DNA from: Candidatus Omnitrophota bacterium
Lineage (GTDB): Bacteria > Hinthialibacterota > Hinthialibacteria > OLB16
NCBI GenBank assembly: GCA_020632575.1
Contig: JACKFH010000003.1
Coordinates: 257,588-321,587, forward strand
Direction of reading: 5' to 3'
DNA length: 64,000 nucleotides
Shown here: positions 52,687 to 62,876 of the stretch, piece by piece
Position numbering within the stretch: position 1 is the first letter of the stretch
Layout: every line of letters starts with the position of its first letter
Translations under genes and position numbers: made by a program
The notes under the pieces: generated by a model
The model's input: the letters and a program-made list of their open reading frames with translations, nothing else
What the model was told of the DNA's origin: nothing
Database searches by the model: none

Positions 52687-52751
52687 GACGCGGATGATAC
52701 CATATTCTCCCGGCTGGAGGACACCTTGGTAGCGCCGCCCTAAAACTAAAC

Positions 52752-52852
52752 TGTAGGAGCGGCATCTTGCCGCGAAGGGGCCGGGGAGAATCGGGGCAGG
52801 GATGCCCCTCCCACGGCACAAATTGAAAGACCCGGCAAGTGAATTGCCGGGC
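52752..52852. repeat. Palindromic repeat A, copy 2
   Basis: Begins CTGTAGGAGCGGCATCTTGC, includes GGGGCAGGGATGCCCCTCCC and ends in the CCGGCAAGTGAATTGCCGG palindrome. Shorter than copy 1: one end module is missing. Confidence 0.75.
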
Positions 52853-52917
52853 TTGGGTTGATCTGAAACTGGAACCTTTGGAAATGAAGGAGAACTCAAA
52901 CAGAGGAGGCAGTAATC

Positions 52918-54234
52918 ATGTCGGACGAGAAACAAGGAATGGACCGGAGAAGTTTTGTGAAAACCGCTTCGAGCGGCGCCGCTCTTGGAGCGATGGCGCT
53001 CTCGGGCTTTCACCCGGCGGCAGCAAAGACTGCGGCCAATAGCAAAATCAGGATCGCCCACATCGGCATCGGCGGGCGGGGCGGCTCGATCCTGCGGGAT
53101 ATGATCCGTCGCACCAACCAGGACGACGCCCAGGTTGAGATTGTCGGGGTTTGCGATGTCTACGCCAAACGCCGCAACGCCGCGGCCGAGAAGACCGGCG
53201 CGAAACCCTATGAGTTCCATGGCGATATCCTCGACCGTTCCGATGTCGACGCGGTCGTCATCGCCACCCCCGACCACAATCACGCTCATATCGCCATTGA
53301 GGCGCTCAAGAAGGGGAAGGATGTCTATGTCGAGAAACCGATGACTCACACCATCCCCGAGGCGCTCGAACTCCGGAAGACTGTGCATGAGACCGGCGGT
53401 GTCCTTCAGGTCGGCAGCCAGACCACCTCGAACGACAACTGGTGGCGCGCCCACAAGGCGATCGCCGATGGGATGATCGGCGAAATGATCATGAGCCAGG
53501 GCTCCTACCACCGCAATTACGACACCGGCGCCTGGAACTACGATATTGACGAAGGAGCCGGCCCCCAAGCCTCTGGCGATGACCACATCAACTGGGATCT
53601 TTGGCTCGGACCCGCCCCGAAACGGGACTACAGCGGCGAGCGTTTCTTCCGGTTCCGGAAGTACTGGGACTATTCCGGCGGCATCGCCACCGACCTCTTC
53701 TTCCATGTGATGGCCCCGCTCAACATCGCCTGGATCGAACCGCAGATTCCCTACAAGATCACCGGAACCGGCGGGATTTTTGTCCACCACGATGGCCGCG
53801 AGGTGCCCGACACTTACACGATGACCGCGGTCTATCCGAAGGGGCACATGCTGGTCCTCTCCTCCACCATGGCCAACGATCACCACATCCAGGGAACGAT
53901 CCGCGGGCATGAGGGCACCGTGGTCATCACCGACTCCGGCAAGTTCGAGGACAGCGGCAACCAGACCCGGGTCATCGCTCAGAAACTCTTCAAGGATGAG
54001 TTTGTGAAGAAGTGGGGGAGCGATGTAATCGAGATGCCGAACCAGGAGCGCGAGGGCCACATGGACAACTTCCTGCGTTGCATGCGAACGCGTGAAAAAC
54101 CGGTTCTCGATGTCGACACCGCGCTCTGCGCACAGGTGGCGATTACCCTCGGCGTCGAGTCTTATCAACGAGGGAAGGTCCTCTATTACGACGAGAAGAC
54201 CGACACCATCAGCGAAACCCCGCCGGTGGCCTAA
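52918..54234 (+). CDS. Tat-exported Gfo/Idh/MocA oxidoreductase 1
   Basis: 438 residues. The twin-arginine signal MDRRSFVKTASSGAALG sends it folded to the periplasm. A Rossmann domain follows (IAHIGIGGRGGSILRDM for NAD(P), VCDVYAKRR, VVIATPDHNHAHIAIEAL, DVYVEKPM with catalytic Lys-Pro), then a beta-sheet domain. Such enzymes oxidise or epimerise sugars. GGAGG precedes the ATG. It is about 80 percent alike by eye to the next gene, so the pair arose by tandem duplication. Confidence 0.9.
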   Translation: MSDEKQGMDRRSFVKTASSGAALGAMALSGFHPAAAKTAANSKIRIAHIGIGGRGGSILRDMIRRTNQDDAQVEIVGVCDVYAKRRNAAAEKTGAKPYEFHGDILDRSDVDAVVIATPDHNHAHIAIEALKKGKDVYVEKPMTHTIPEALELRKTVHETGGVLQVGSQTTSNDNWWRAHKAIADGMIGEMIMSQGSYHRNYDTGAWNYDIDEGAGPQASGDDHINWDLWLGPAPKRDYSGERFFRFRKYWDYSGGIATDLFFHVMAPLNIAWIEPQIPYKITGTGGIFVHHDGREVPDTYTMTAVYPKGHMLVLSSTMANDHHIQGTIRGHEGTVVITDSGKFEDSGNQTRVIAQKLFKDEFVKKWGSDVIEMPNQEREGHMDNFLRCMRTREKPVLDVDTALCAQVAITLGVESYQRGKVLYYDEKTDTISETPPVA

Positions 54235-54260
54235 TAGCCAACAAGCCACACGGCGCAAAA

Positions 54261-54355
54261 AACCCCACCCCCTAGCCCCCTCCCCGCACTGCGGGGAGGG
54301 GGGACTTAAGTTCCCCCTCTCCACAAGGTGGAGAGGGGGTTAGGGGGAGAGGTTC
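54261..54355. repeat. Palindromic repeat B, copy 2
   Basis: Lies between the two Gfo/Idh/MocA genes; same inverted ends as at 29987-30076, with an inner GCACTGCGGGGAGGG variant. Confidence 0.85.
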
Positions 54356-54426
54356 AATCTCCACTGATTGCGCGAACCTTCATTTCCATGGCACGATAAA
54401 GCCACACCCTCTAGGAGGCGAAACCC

Positions 54427-55743
54427 ATGTCGGAAGAACAGAAGGAGATGAACCGCAGAGATTTTGTCAAAACCGCCTCGACCGGCGCGACCATCGGCGC
54501 CCTGTCTCTCGGCGGTTTCCACCCGGCTGCCGCTAAAACCGAGGCGAATAGCCGAATCAATGTCGCCCACATCGGTATCGGAATTCGCGGCCGAACCATC
54601 CTCGATCATATTCTCACTCATGAAACTCGCACACCGCCGACAGTGGATATCGTCGGGGTCTGCGATGTCTATGCCAAGCGGAGAAACGAGGCGGTCGAAA
54701 AGACAGGGGCCAAACCCTACGAGTACTACGGCGACATCCTGGATCGTCCCGATGTCGACGCGGTCTTTGTCGCCACCCCGGATCACACTCATGCCCAGAT
54801 CGCGCTCGAGGCGATGCGGAAGGGCAAGGATGTCTACCTCGAAAAACCGATGACCCACACTATCGCCGAGGCCCTCGAACTCCGAAAGACTGTGCATGAG
54901 ACCGGGCGCATCCTGCAAGTCGGTAGTCAGACCACCTCCAACGACAACTGGCACCGAGCGCATGAAGCCATCTCGAAGGGCATGATTGGGGAGATGATCA
55001 TGAGTCAGGGGTCGTATCATCGGAATTACGAGACCGGCGCGTGGAACTACGATATCGACGAGAACGCCGGGCCGGATAAATCGGGCGATGATCACATCAA
55101 CTGGGAATTGTGGTTGGGTCCCGCTCCGAAGGTGGAATATAGCGGCGAACGCTATTTCCGATTCCGCAAATTCTGGGATTACTCGGGCGGCATCGCCACC
55201 GACCTCTTCTACCATGTCATGGCCCCCTTTAATGTCGCATGGCCCGAGCCGCAGATCCCCTACAAGGTGACCGCCACCGGTGGGATTTTTGTTCACAATG
55301 ACGGCCGTCAGGTGCCCGACACCTACACGATGACCGCAGTTTATCCGAAGGGGCACATGGTGGTCCTCACCTCGACCATGGCCAACGATCATCACATTCA
55401 GGGGACCATCCGAGGCCATGAGGGGACCGTGGTGATCACCGACTCCGGCAGGTTCGAGGACAGCGCCAACCAAACCCGGGTCGAGGCCCAGGGGCTCTAC
55501 CGCGATCAGTTCATCGCGAAGTGGGGGAGCGAGTTGGTCGAACTTCCGAACCGGCCTCGCGAGGGACACATGGACAATTTCCTGCGCTGTGTGAAGGAGC
55601 GCGAGAAACCAACCCTCGATGTCGACACCGGCTTGTGCGCGCAGGTGGCCATCACCCTCGGGGTCGAATCGTACCGTCGGGGCAAGGTGCTGTATTACGA
55701 CGAGAAAACGGACACCATTAGCGAAACCCCGCCGGTGGTGTAA
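54427..55743 (+). CDS. Tat-exported Gfo/Idh/MocA oxidoreductase 2
   Basis: 438 residues, a close paralogue of the gene at 52918 with the same length. Tat motif MNRRDFVKTASTGATIG, Rossmann IAHIGIGIRG-like strand and DVYLEKPM catalytic lysine are kept; changes concentrate in the surface loops. Preceded by GGAGG and by palindromic repeat B, and followed by another copy of B, so the duplication may have involved this repeat. Confidence 0.9.
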   Translation: MSEEQKEMNRRDFVKTASTGATIGALSLGGFHPAAAKTEANSRINVAHIGIGIRGRTILDHILTHETRTPPTVDIVGVCDVYAKRRNEAVEKTGAKPYEYYGDILDRPDVDAVFVATPDHTHAQIALEAMRKGKDVYLEKPMTHTIAEALELRKTVHETGRILQVGSQTTSNDNWHRAHEAISKGMIGEMIMSQGSYHRNYETGAWNYDIDENAGPDKSGDDHINWELWLGPAPKVEYSGERYFRFRKFWDYSGGIATDLFYHVMAPFNVAWPEPQIPYKVTATGGIFVHNDGRQVPDTYTMTAVYPKGHMVVLTSTMANDHHIQGTIRGHEGTVVITDSGRFEDSANQTRVEAQGLYRDQFIAKWGSELVELPNRPREGHMDNFLRCVKEREKPTLDVDTGLCAQVAITLGVESYRRGKVLYYDEKTDTISETPPVV

Positions 55744-55765
55744 ACGGAACCGGATCACTTAGAAA

Positions 55766-55864
55766 AACCCCACCCCCTAGCCCCCTCCCCGCAGTGCGAG
55801 GAGGGGGGATGAAAAGTCGTTCCCCCTCTCCACAATGTGGAGAGGGGGTTAGGGGGAGAGGTTC
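55766..55864. repeat. Palindromic repeat B, copy 3
   Basis: AACCCCACCCCCTAGCCCCC at one end, GGGGGTTAGGGGGAGAGGTT at the other. Ends 12 bases before the TPR gene ATG, so it forms much of that gene's leader. Confidence 0.85.
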
Positions 55865-55876
55865 CAGGAGACCCCC

Positions 55877-56194
55877 ATGACCAACCCCCGCATCGAAATG
55901 TTCCGCCAAGCGATCGAGCAAGACCCCACGAACGAGCTCGCCCATTTCTCCCTCGCCAACGAGCTCCTCGAGGCCGAGTACCACGAGGACGCTCTCCTCC
56001 ACTACCAAAAAGCCCTCGAAGCCAAACCCGACTGGATCGCGGTCCTCATCGGCATCGGCAAATGCCATTTGGAAATGGGGAATACCGATCAAGCGAAGGG
56101 ACCATTGACCGAGGCAAAGACGCTGATCCTACGGGGGAGCGATCATGAGTTGTTGCCGGAGGTGGAGGAGTTATTGGGAGAGGTGGGAGCCTAA
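55877..56194 (+). CDS. Small TPR protein
   Basis: 105 residues with about two and a half tetratricopeptide repeats (ELAHFSLANELLEAEYHEDALLHYQKAL and AVLIGIGKCHLEMGNTDQAKGPLTEAK). TPRs mediate protein contacts. No signal peptide. Similar small TPR proteins of unknown partner are common in this kind of genome. Confidence 0.78.
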   Translation: MTNPRIEMFRQAIEQDPTNELAHFSLANELLEAEYHEDALLHYQKALEAKPDWIAVLIGIGKCHLEMGNTDQAKGPLTEAKTLILRGSDHELLPEVEELLGEVGA

Positions 56195-56275
56195 CCGTTG
56201 TCAGATTAACTGATTCGATTTTCATCGAAGAATTCCCTGGACAAGCAGTCGCCTATTCCCTACACTTGTCCAAGA

Positions 56276-59200
56276 ATGTCTCGATTCCGATTCATTGTCC
56301 TTCTCGCGCTTTTGTCTCTCCCCGCCCAATCGCGCACCCTCTACGTCTCGAAAACCGGTTCGAACACAGATGGACTTTCTTGGTCCAACGCTCTCAACAC
56401 CGTCTCCTCGGCGATTGACGTTGCGACTGCCGGCGATGAGATTTGGGTGGCGAGTGGGACGTATAATGAGGCGATACAGATGGTCACAGGGGTGGCGATC
56501 TATGGGGGGTTTCTTGGAAGTGAAGACCAGAGGGGATTGCGGGATTGGGGAACAAATCCAACGATTCTCAGCGCAAGTGGATTGAACTCTAGAGTAGTCA
56601 CGGCAGAAGATGTTGAAGAAATCCTTCTCGATGGCCTGACAATCACAGGAGGACAGTCAGAGGGGGATGGGGGAGGAATCTATTTTCGGTCGGTCACCTC
56701 CGCTGCAATCATAAGTTGCATTGTCACTGGCAACAATGCTGCCGAAACGGGACAAGGCGGCGGCGCCTGCTTTTCCAACACAAATTGTACGATTTCCGAT
56801 TGTGTCTTTGCCTCCAATATTGCGAGGTTTGGAGGCGGTCTCGCTAGCGTTTCGGAAAGCAACCCAAAAATCCAGGAATGTGTCTTTACAAAAAACACGG
56901 GAGGATTGGGAGGAGGATTGTACCTCGATTCGTCTAGCCCTCTCATAGAGAACTGTACAATTGAAGAAAACCAAGTAGAGGACTACTATTCCAGGGGCGG
57001 GGGTTTCTACTGTACGTCTTCTAATCCCACCATAGTCGGGTGCAGTATCATGTCTAACCGGGCAGTTGAAGGTGGAGGCGGCTACATTATCCTTTCGAAT
57101 CCAATTATTGATTCCTGCCTTATCACTCGTAATACGGCATATCGAGGCGCAGGTGTTTACTCCTCGTACTTCTCTACATTCAAGGATTGCACGCTCTCCC
57201 TCAATACTGCCTTTTCGCTGGGTGGTGCATTATATATTCGCGGTGGTCTCACGGAATTGAACCGCTGTAGCCTCGTTCGCAACCAAGGTGGGCCATTTGG
57301 AGGAATATATTGCTATGATACCGACATTTCAATTAATAATAGTATCTTGTGGAATGAGGGTTCAGAAATCGACGCCTTCGGAGAATCCAATAAAATCACG
57401 GTGTCACATAGCTGTGTCCGATCGAGCTTCCCCGGATTGAACAATATTCATTCGTATCCTCAATTCCTCGATCCTGAAAACGAGGATTGGCGTCTCATGG
57501 ATGGATCACCGTGCATTGATGCTGCAAGTGACACAGGGACTCCATATAACGGCGCAGCTCCAGATATGGGATCTTTCGAATCCCCCGAAGGTTACACGCA
57601 AGGCAACCCAAACCCAGGACCTCTGCTATTAAGAGTGGATCACAATGGCCTAGACATGGGGGCCGATGGTCTGAGTTGGCAAACCGCTTTCCAGACGCTT
57701 TCTGAGGCCCTTTTCATTTGCTCTGTGTCCGACGAGATCTGGCTGGCGGGGGGGACATACAACGAATCGATTGTTCCCACCAGAGGGCTCGCGATCTATG
57801 GTGGCTTCTCAGGAGATGAATCAAACCGGGTGGAGCGTGATTGGATCGCTAATCCAACAATTCTTGACGGATCGGGACTCGATAGTCGATTGGTCACTGT
57901 CTATCGTGTTAGCGGCACTACCTTGGATGGGTTGACAATTACTGGCGGAAGCGGGGTCAATGAAGGAGGGGGTCTGCACTACGACAACGTGATGTCAGCA
58001 ACCGTCGAAAACTGCACAATAGCAAACAATTCGGCAAGAAATCGTGGCGGAGGTATTAACTCTCTCGATTCCAATCTGCTTTGTTTAAAGAGTGAAATTG
58101 TGCGAAACCACGCAGGAGGGGCTGGTGGGGGTGGAGGACGGTTCTTGGGGGGCAATCCGACACTCATAGATTGCGACATCTCGAATAATACCTCTGAACA
58201 CTCTGGAGGCGGCCTGCGGTTTTACGACTCAGATGTGGAAATTGACAATTGCTTATTCTCATCTAACTTCGCGGAAGAACTTGGAGGAGGCATATCATGT
58301 GAGGGGTCTAGCGCATGGGTGAAAAACTGCTTGATCACAGACAATAGAACAAACGGCAGCGGGGGGGCATTCTACTATAACGATTCGGAGGCACTTTTTC
58401 ACGATTGTACGTTAGCGGGCAATATGTCCGGTGCCGATGGGGGAGGTTTCTTTGGCCAGTTAAGTCAACTGCACCTGATCAATTGTATTAGTTGGAATCC
58501 CGGAGTGGAAATCCTCGATGAAGATGACACAATTCACAACATAACTCACAGTTGTCTCCAAGGCGGCTATCCAGGACTGGGGAATAGCGACGCGTATCCA
58601 CAATTTGTAGATCCGGGCGGGGGGGATTGGCGCCTCTTGGATGGTTCACCGTGCATCGATAGTGGAACTAACACAGGAATTCCATTCAATGGATTGGCTC
58701 CTGATATGGGCTCCTGGGAGTCGCCTGCATCCTACCAAGGAGGAGATCTTCATCATAAGCCGCTGAAACTGTACGTGAATCACGAGATGCCTCCAGGGAG
58801 AGATGGGCATTCCTGGGAAACCGCGATGCATTCCGTCTCCGATGCCCTGGATATTTGTTCGGTCTCCGATGAGATTTGGGTAGCTCGCGGCACTTACAAT
58901 GAATCGATTGAACTGACGGAGAATCTCGCACTCTATGGGGGCTTCGTGGGTTCCGAAGAAGCGCTAGAAGAACGTGACCTCGCTCAGAATTCTACGATTC
59001 TAGACGCAAGTGGTCTCTCTGACAGTGTGGTTACCGTGAGTGGAGTGGAAGGAACAGTCCTGGATGGTGTCACGATAACGGGCGGGTCTTTCGAAACCGG
59101 AGGGGGAATTCGATTCTCCTATGCCTCTTCTGCCACGGTTTCAAACTGCACGATCACAGGGAACTCTGCTCTCCAAGGGGGAGGTGGAGTCTCTTCTCGA

Positions 59201-62200
59201 TTGTCCGCACCTTATCTGACGAATTGCTCGATCATTGCGAACGAGTCAACTCGTCGGGGTGGAGGGCTCTCTATTTCTGATTCACAGGCGACTATGACAA
59301 ATTGCTTGATGTCTGAAAACAGGGCCGAAGAGGGCGCGGGAGTGTGGATAGGCACCTCAACACCAGCCATCACCAGTTGCACTGTTAGGAACAATGTAGC
59401 CTCGAAAAACGGTGGAGGAATTGCCTGCGAGTTTGCCCACCCATTAATTTACAACTGCGACATTCTAAATAATACGGGACAATACGGGGGTGGCATTGCA
59501 TTCTTAGTCTCCGAAGGGGAAATATCCGAAACCACAATTGCTTATAACGTCACCCCAGGAGGGGGGGGAGTTTATGGGGATGAGTCGAGTCCACGATTCG
59601 AGCGTTGCAGCGTTTTTAGGAATCGGGAGGGCGGAATCTATTTTATTTATCGTCAATCGAAACCCATCTTCAAGGACTGTCTCATAGAGGAAAACGAATC
59701 CATATATTCTGGAGCGGGGCTCCGATTCTACGGCGCAACACCGTCTTTGAGTGGTTGTGTGATCAAAAAGAACTCTTCAGCTGAGGATGGCGGCGGGATC
59801 TACGTCCGGGAATCTGAGTTTACGATGGTGGAGTGCAATATTCTTGACAATTCTGCGCGGAATGGAGGAGGAGTTTTTGCTCGATCTTCCACTCCGAAGA
59901 TGAGCACTTGCGAGTTCTCCTTCAACATAGCGGAAGACAATGGAGGAGGGGTTGCGCTTCTTAATCAATCGAGTCAGAGAATTGACCTATTGCAGGATAT
60001 TTCACATTGCACACTGAATGGGAATACGGCTGGTGGACGTGGGGGAGGGATTCACATTGAAGGAAACCGAATTAATCTAAGTTTGGAGCGAACTTACATT
60101 TCCAATAACAATGCCTTGGAAGGTGGAGGTATCTCTTTCGCTGGAAGTTCGGGTCAGATCTACCATTGCACATTTGTCTCAAATGTGGCCTCATCTGGTT
60201 CAGGGATCTGGAATGGCTCTTCCTCTGGATGGACAATATCCAATAACATCTTATGGAATAACGGCGACGAAATATATTATCCAACCCCCGTGGTAATGCA
60301 TTGCTGTGTTCAAGGAGGTGTCGAGGGAGAAGGTAATATCAATGCCTACCCAAAATTTGTCGATCCCGAATCCAATGATTATCGCTTGGAAAACGGCTCT
60401 CCATGCATCGATAGTGGAACGTTTACTGGTGACACCTACAATGGATTCGCGCCCGACATAGGCTTCTGGGAGGCCCCAGGCGATTTCGAACAGGGAGATA
60501 TCGCACTCAAACCATTGCATCTCTTCGTTAACAAGGAAGCGAATCCCGGAGGAGATGGTCTATCTTGGAACTCCGCTCTAAGAAGCATCCAGGACGCTCT
60601 ATTCCTTTGCTCTGCGTCGGACGAGATATGGGTGGCTGAGGGTCAATACAACGAAAGAATCGGTCTTAGTCCTGGATTGAGGCTCATCGGAGGATTCTCC
60701 GGCGTGGAAACCCATCGGTCCAAGAGAAATGGAGATGCCTATCCAACCATCATCGATGTATCTGGGCTATCGGCGGGGGCGGTTTCCGTGAATCGAGCAA
60801 ATGGAACCACGATTGCCGGGTTCACAATCACCGGGGGAACAGCGGAAGACAATGGGACCGGATTGAGATATACCTATGTGAATTCTGCGACCTTAGCCGA
60901 TTGCAATATTGTGGGGAATTACTCACTACGGTTTGGGGGAGGCATATATTTCGACTCCTCCAATGCAACTGTTTTCAATTGCCGCATTCAAGATAACGAA
61001 TCGCAATCTTGGGGTGGTGGCATATACCTTTATTTTTCTCACGTAGAGTTCTCCGGTTGTACCATCTCAAACAATCGAGCTGCGGAGCGAGATGGTGGCG
61101 GTTTATACCTGTATTCTTCGCAGCTAGACTCCTCCGGTTGCAGGGTCTCATATAATCGAGCGGGAGAGCGTGGCGGTGGCGTTTTTAGTAGGTCCTCTGC
61201 TTTAGAATTTCAGAACTCTCTTATTGCGGAGAATTCCGCTGGATCGGAGGGAGGAGCCTTTTATCTTCAGGGTCCCCTGTCTCTAAGGAACTGCACCCTA
61301 GCCTACAACGAAGCGCCCGAAGCGAAAGAAATGTTTTCCGACAATTCACATGTAACCCTCCTCAATTGTATCGTTTGGAATCCAGGGAATCAGCCAGTCA
61401 TTCTCCGTGAAAGATCCTCCGTCACAGCGACATACTGCTGTTCGAAACCGCAATTCAGTGGCCAGGGGAATTATCCCACCAACCCAAAGTTTCTCGCCAC
61501 GGCGCCTGGTGAGTATTTACTGAGCCCAGACAGTCCTTTGATTGACGCTGGGAATCGGGACCCCATCTACAATGACACCTGTTTTCCTCCCGCCCAAGGT
61601 GGAGTCCGAAACGATATGGGCTATACGGGAGGCCCTGGGAATTGCAGCACTCTCGATGAAACGCCCACCCCCACCGTAACCTATACGCCGACTGAAACCT
61701 TTACCCCCACACAAACTCCTACCCCACCCCCCTGCGACCCCGGCTATTACATCCTTGACTCTTATGGGGGCCGCCACCGTGTGGGGAATCCAACCGTCAT
61801 CACCGGCCCACTCTACTTCGGCCAGGATATCGCGCGCGACCTGGAGGTGGCGGCGGTTCAAGTGGGGGAGGTGAGGGAGACCGATTTGGTGGTGTTGGAT
61901 GGGGCCGGGGTGGTTCACTTTGTGGGGCATTCGGAGGGGGCGGTTCCTCAGATGTTTTATTTTGGGGATGAGCTGAGTGAATTTCCGCAGGGGCGGGCGG
62001 TCGATTTGGAGATGGCGGCGGATAGCCAGGGGTTTTGGGTGCTGACCGATTACGGGGGGATCTTTCGGGCGGGGTCGGCGCTGGGTGGGGATCCCGTGAT
62101 GGTCCCCGACTCGGATCGGTTTGGTCTGGGCTGGGATGTTCCGATCGGTCCGGATCTTCGCGCCGAGGGTTTCGCCGCGCCGGGTGGGGCGACTCTTCGC

Positions 62201-62845
62201 GCGGTCGCTCTGGTGGTGATCGATGAGGATCGGGACAGCATCGCCGAGGGGTATGTCATCCTCGACAGCATGGGAGGGCATCACCAGATCGACAACGAGG
62301 GCGAAACAATCGCGAGCGGGGCCTCCGCGGGTTCGCCGGAGAATTCGCCTCAAAGGCTTCTCGATCCGGATGGCTACGCTTGGCCGTTCTTCAAAGGACT
62401 CGACATCGCCAGGGACGCCGAACTTCACCCGTCCCAGGAAGGCGTGGTGATCCTCGACGGTTGGGGCGGCATCCATCCGGTTCCGGTCGACCACCCCTCG
62501 AACCCGGTCTTCTATGCCAACAACCGCGACCCCGAAAACCCGACCGAACTCATCACCACAGTCGGCATGCCCTATATCACCGCCGGATTCCCTCCGGCCA
62601 CCCTTCAAGGGGAGGAGATCCCCGAGCGGGACGCCGCATCGATTTTCCAGGACCTCGAGTTCTCGGTGAATTGCGGCGCGGGGTTTTATACGCTCGACAA
62701 GTTCGGCGGCGTGTTTGCCTTCGGGGGAGCGCGGGAGAACCCGGAAAGCCCGATGCCGCCGTTCAGCGGGTCGCCGTATTTTTACCCAGACCAGTTGGCG
62801 CAGGCGATTGAGATTATTGGGGTGGCCGACACTTTGTTCCGATAG
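56276..62845 (+). CDS. Giant secreted parallel beta-helix protein
   Basis: 2189 residues with a signal peptide. Four homologous modules start near residues 22, 452, 831 and 1415, each opening with the motif DGLSW-x-A (or DGHSW), D-E-I-W-V-A-x-G-T-Y-N-E and YGGF, then many right-handed beta-helix coils rich in N-C-T-I and GGG. A Thr/Pro linker (TPTPTVTYTPTET) near 1796-1820 leads to a C-terminal domain with repeated ILDSYGGRHRVG-type motifs, likely a propeller. The helix region is visibly AT-richer than the linker and C-terminal part. Such proteins act in surface adhesion or polysaccharide binding; no lyase residues are identified. Confidence 0.83.
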   Translation: MSRFRFIVLLALLSLPAQSRTLYVSKTGSNTDGLSWSNALNTVSSAIDVATAGDEIWVASGTYNEAIQMVTGVAIYGGFLGSEDQRGLRDWGTNPTILSASGLNSRVVTAEDVEEILLDGLTITGGQSEGDGGGIYFRSVTSAAIISCIVTGNNAAETGQGGGACFSNTNCTISDCVFASNIARFGGGLASVSESNPKIQECVFTKNTGGLGGGLYLDSSSPLIENCTIEENQVEDYYSRGGGFYCTSSNPTIVGCSIMSNRAVEGGGGYIILSNPIIDSCLITRNTAYRGAGVYSSYFSTFKDCTLSLNTAFSLGGALYIRGGLTELNRCSLVRNQGGPFGGIYCYDTDISINNSILWNEGSEIDAFGESNKITVSHSCVRSSFPGLNNIHSYPQFLDPENEDWRLMDGSPCIDAASDTGTPYNGAAPDMGSFESPEGYTQGNPNPGPLLLRVDHNGLDMGADGLSWQTAFQTLSEALFICSVSDEIWLAGGTYNESIVPTRGLAIYGGFSGDESNRVERDWIANPTILDGSGLDSRLVTVYRVSGTTLDGLTITGGSGVNEGGGLHYDNVMSATVENCTIANNSARNRGGGINSLDSNLLCLKSEIVRNHAGGAGGGGGRFLGGNPTLIDCDISNNTSEHSGGGLRFYDSDVEIDNCLFSSNFAEELGGGISCEGSSAWVKNCLITDNRTNGSGGAFYYNDSEALFHDCTLAGNMSGADGGGFFGQLSQLHLINCISWNPGVEILDEDDTIHNITHSCLQGGYPGLGNSDAYPQFVDPGGGDWRLLDGSPCIDSGTNTGIPFNGLAPDMGSWESPASYQGGDLHHKPLKLYVNHEMPPGRDGHSWETAMHSVSDALDICSVSDEIWVARGTYNESIELTENLALYGGFVGSEEALEERDLAQNSTILDASGLSDSVVTVSGVEGTVLDGVTITGGSFETGGGIRFSYASSATVSNCTITGNSALQGGGGVSSRLSAPYLTNCSIIANESTRRGGGLSISDSQATMTNCLMSENRAEEGAGVWIGTSTPAITSCTVRNNVASKNGGGIACEFAHPLIYNCDILNNTGQYGGGIAFLVSEGEISETTIAYNVTPGGGGVYGDESSPRFERCSVFRNREGGIYFIYRQSKPIFKDCLIEENESIYSGAGLRFYGATPSLSGCVIKKNSSAEDGGGIYVRESEFTMVECNILDNSARNGGGVFARSSTPKMSTCEFSFNIAEDNGGGVALLNQSSQRIDLLQDISHCTLNGNTAGGRGGGIHIEGNRINLSLERTYISNNNALEGGGISFAGSSGQIYHCTFVSNVASSGSGIWNGSSSGWTISNNILWNNGDEIYYPTPVVMHCCVQGGVEGEGNINAYPKFVDPESNDYRLENGSPCIDSGTFTGDTYNGFAPDIGFWEAPGDFEQGDIALKPLHLFVNKEANPGGDGLSWNSALRSIQDALFLCSASDEIWVAEGQYNERIGLSPGLRLIGGFSGVETHRSKRNGDAYPTIIDVSGLSAGAVSVNRANGTTIAGFTITGGTAEDNGTGLRYTYVNSATLADCNIVGNYSLRFGGGIYFDSSNATVFNCRIQDNESQSWGGGIYLYFSHVEFSGCTISNNRAAERDGGGLYLYSSQLDSSGCRVSYNRAGERGGGVFSRSSALEFQNSLIAENSAGSEGGAFYLQGPLSLRNCTLAYNEAPEAKEMFSDNSHVTLLNCIVWNPGNQPVILRERSSVTATYCCSKPQFSGQGNYPTNPKFLATAPGEYLLSPDSPLIDAGNRDPIYNDTCFPPAQGGVRNDMGYTGGPGNCSTLDETPTPTVTYTPTETFTPTQTPTPPPCDPGYYILDSYGGRHRVGNPTVITGPLYFGQDIARDLEVAAVQVGEVRETDLVVLDGAGVVHFVGHSEGAVPQMFYFGDELSEFPQGRAVDLEMAADSQGFWVLTDYGGIFRAGSALGGDPVMVPDSDRFGLGWDVPIGPDLRAEGFAAPGGATLRAVALVVIDEDRDSIAEGYVILDSMGGHHQIDNEGETIASGASAGSPENSPQRLLDPDGYAWPFFKGLDIARDAELHPSQEGVVILDGWGGIHPVPVDHPSNPVFYANNRDPENPTELITTVGMPYITAGFPPATLQGEEIPERDAASIFQDLEFSVNCGAGFYTLDKFGGVFAFGGARENPESPMPPFSGSPYFYPDQLAQAIEIIGVADTLFR

Positions 62846-62876
62846 GTTGTGGCAATTGGTTAGATCAGAATTACGG

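Noticed and set aside
52687..54324. Long upstream extension of purU across the first oxidoreductase
   Set aside because: The extension is antisense to a sound gene and starts in repeat B; purU has its ACT-like domain at the chosen start.
54340..55758. Reverse open frame of 472 codons over the second oxidoreductase
   Set aside because: Mirror of the Gfo/Idh/MocA gene and the same pattern appears opposite its paralogue; no start signal or domain.
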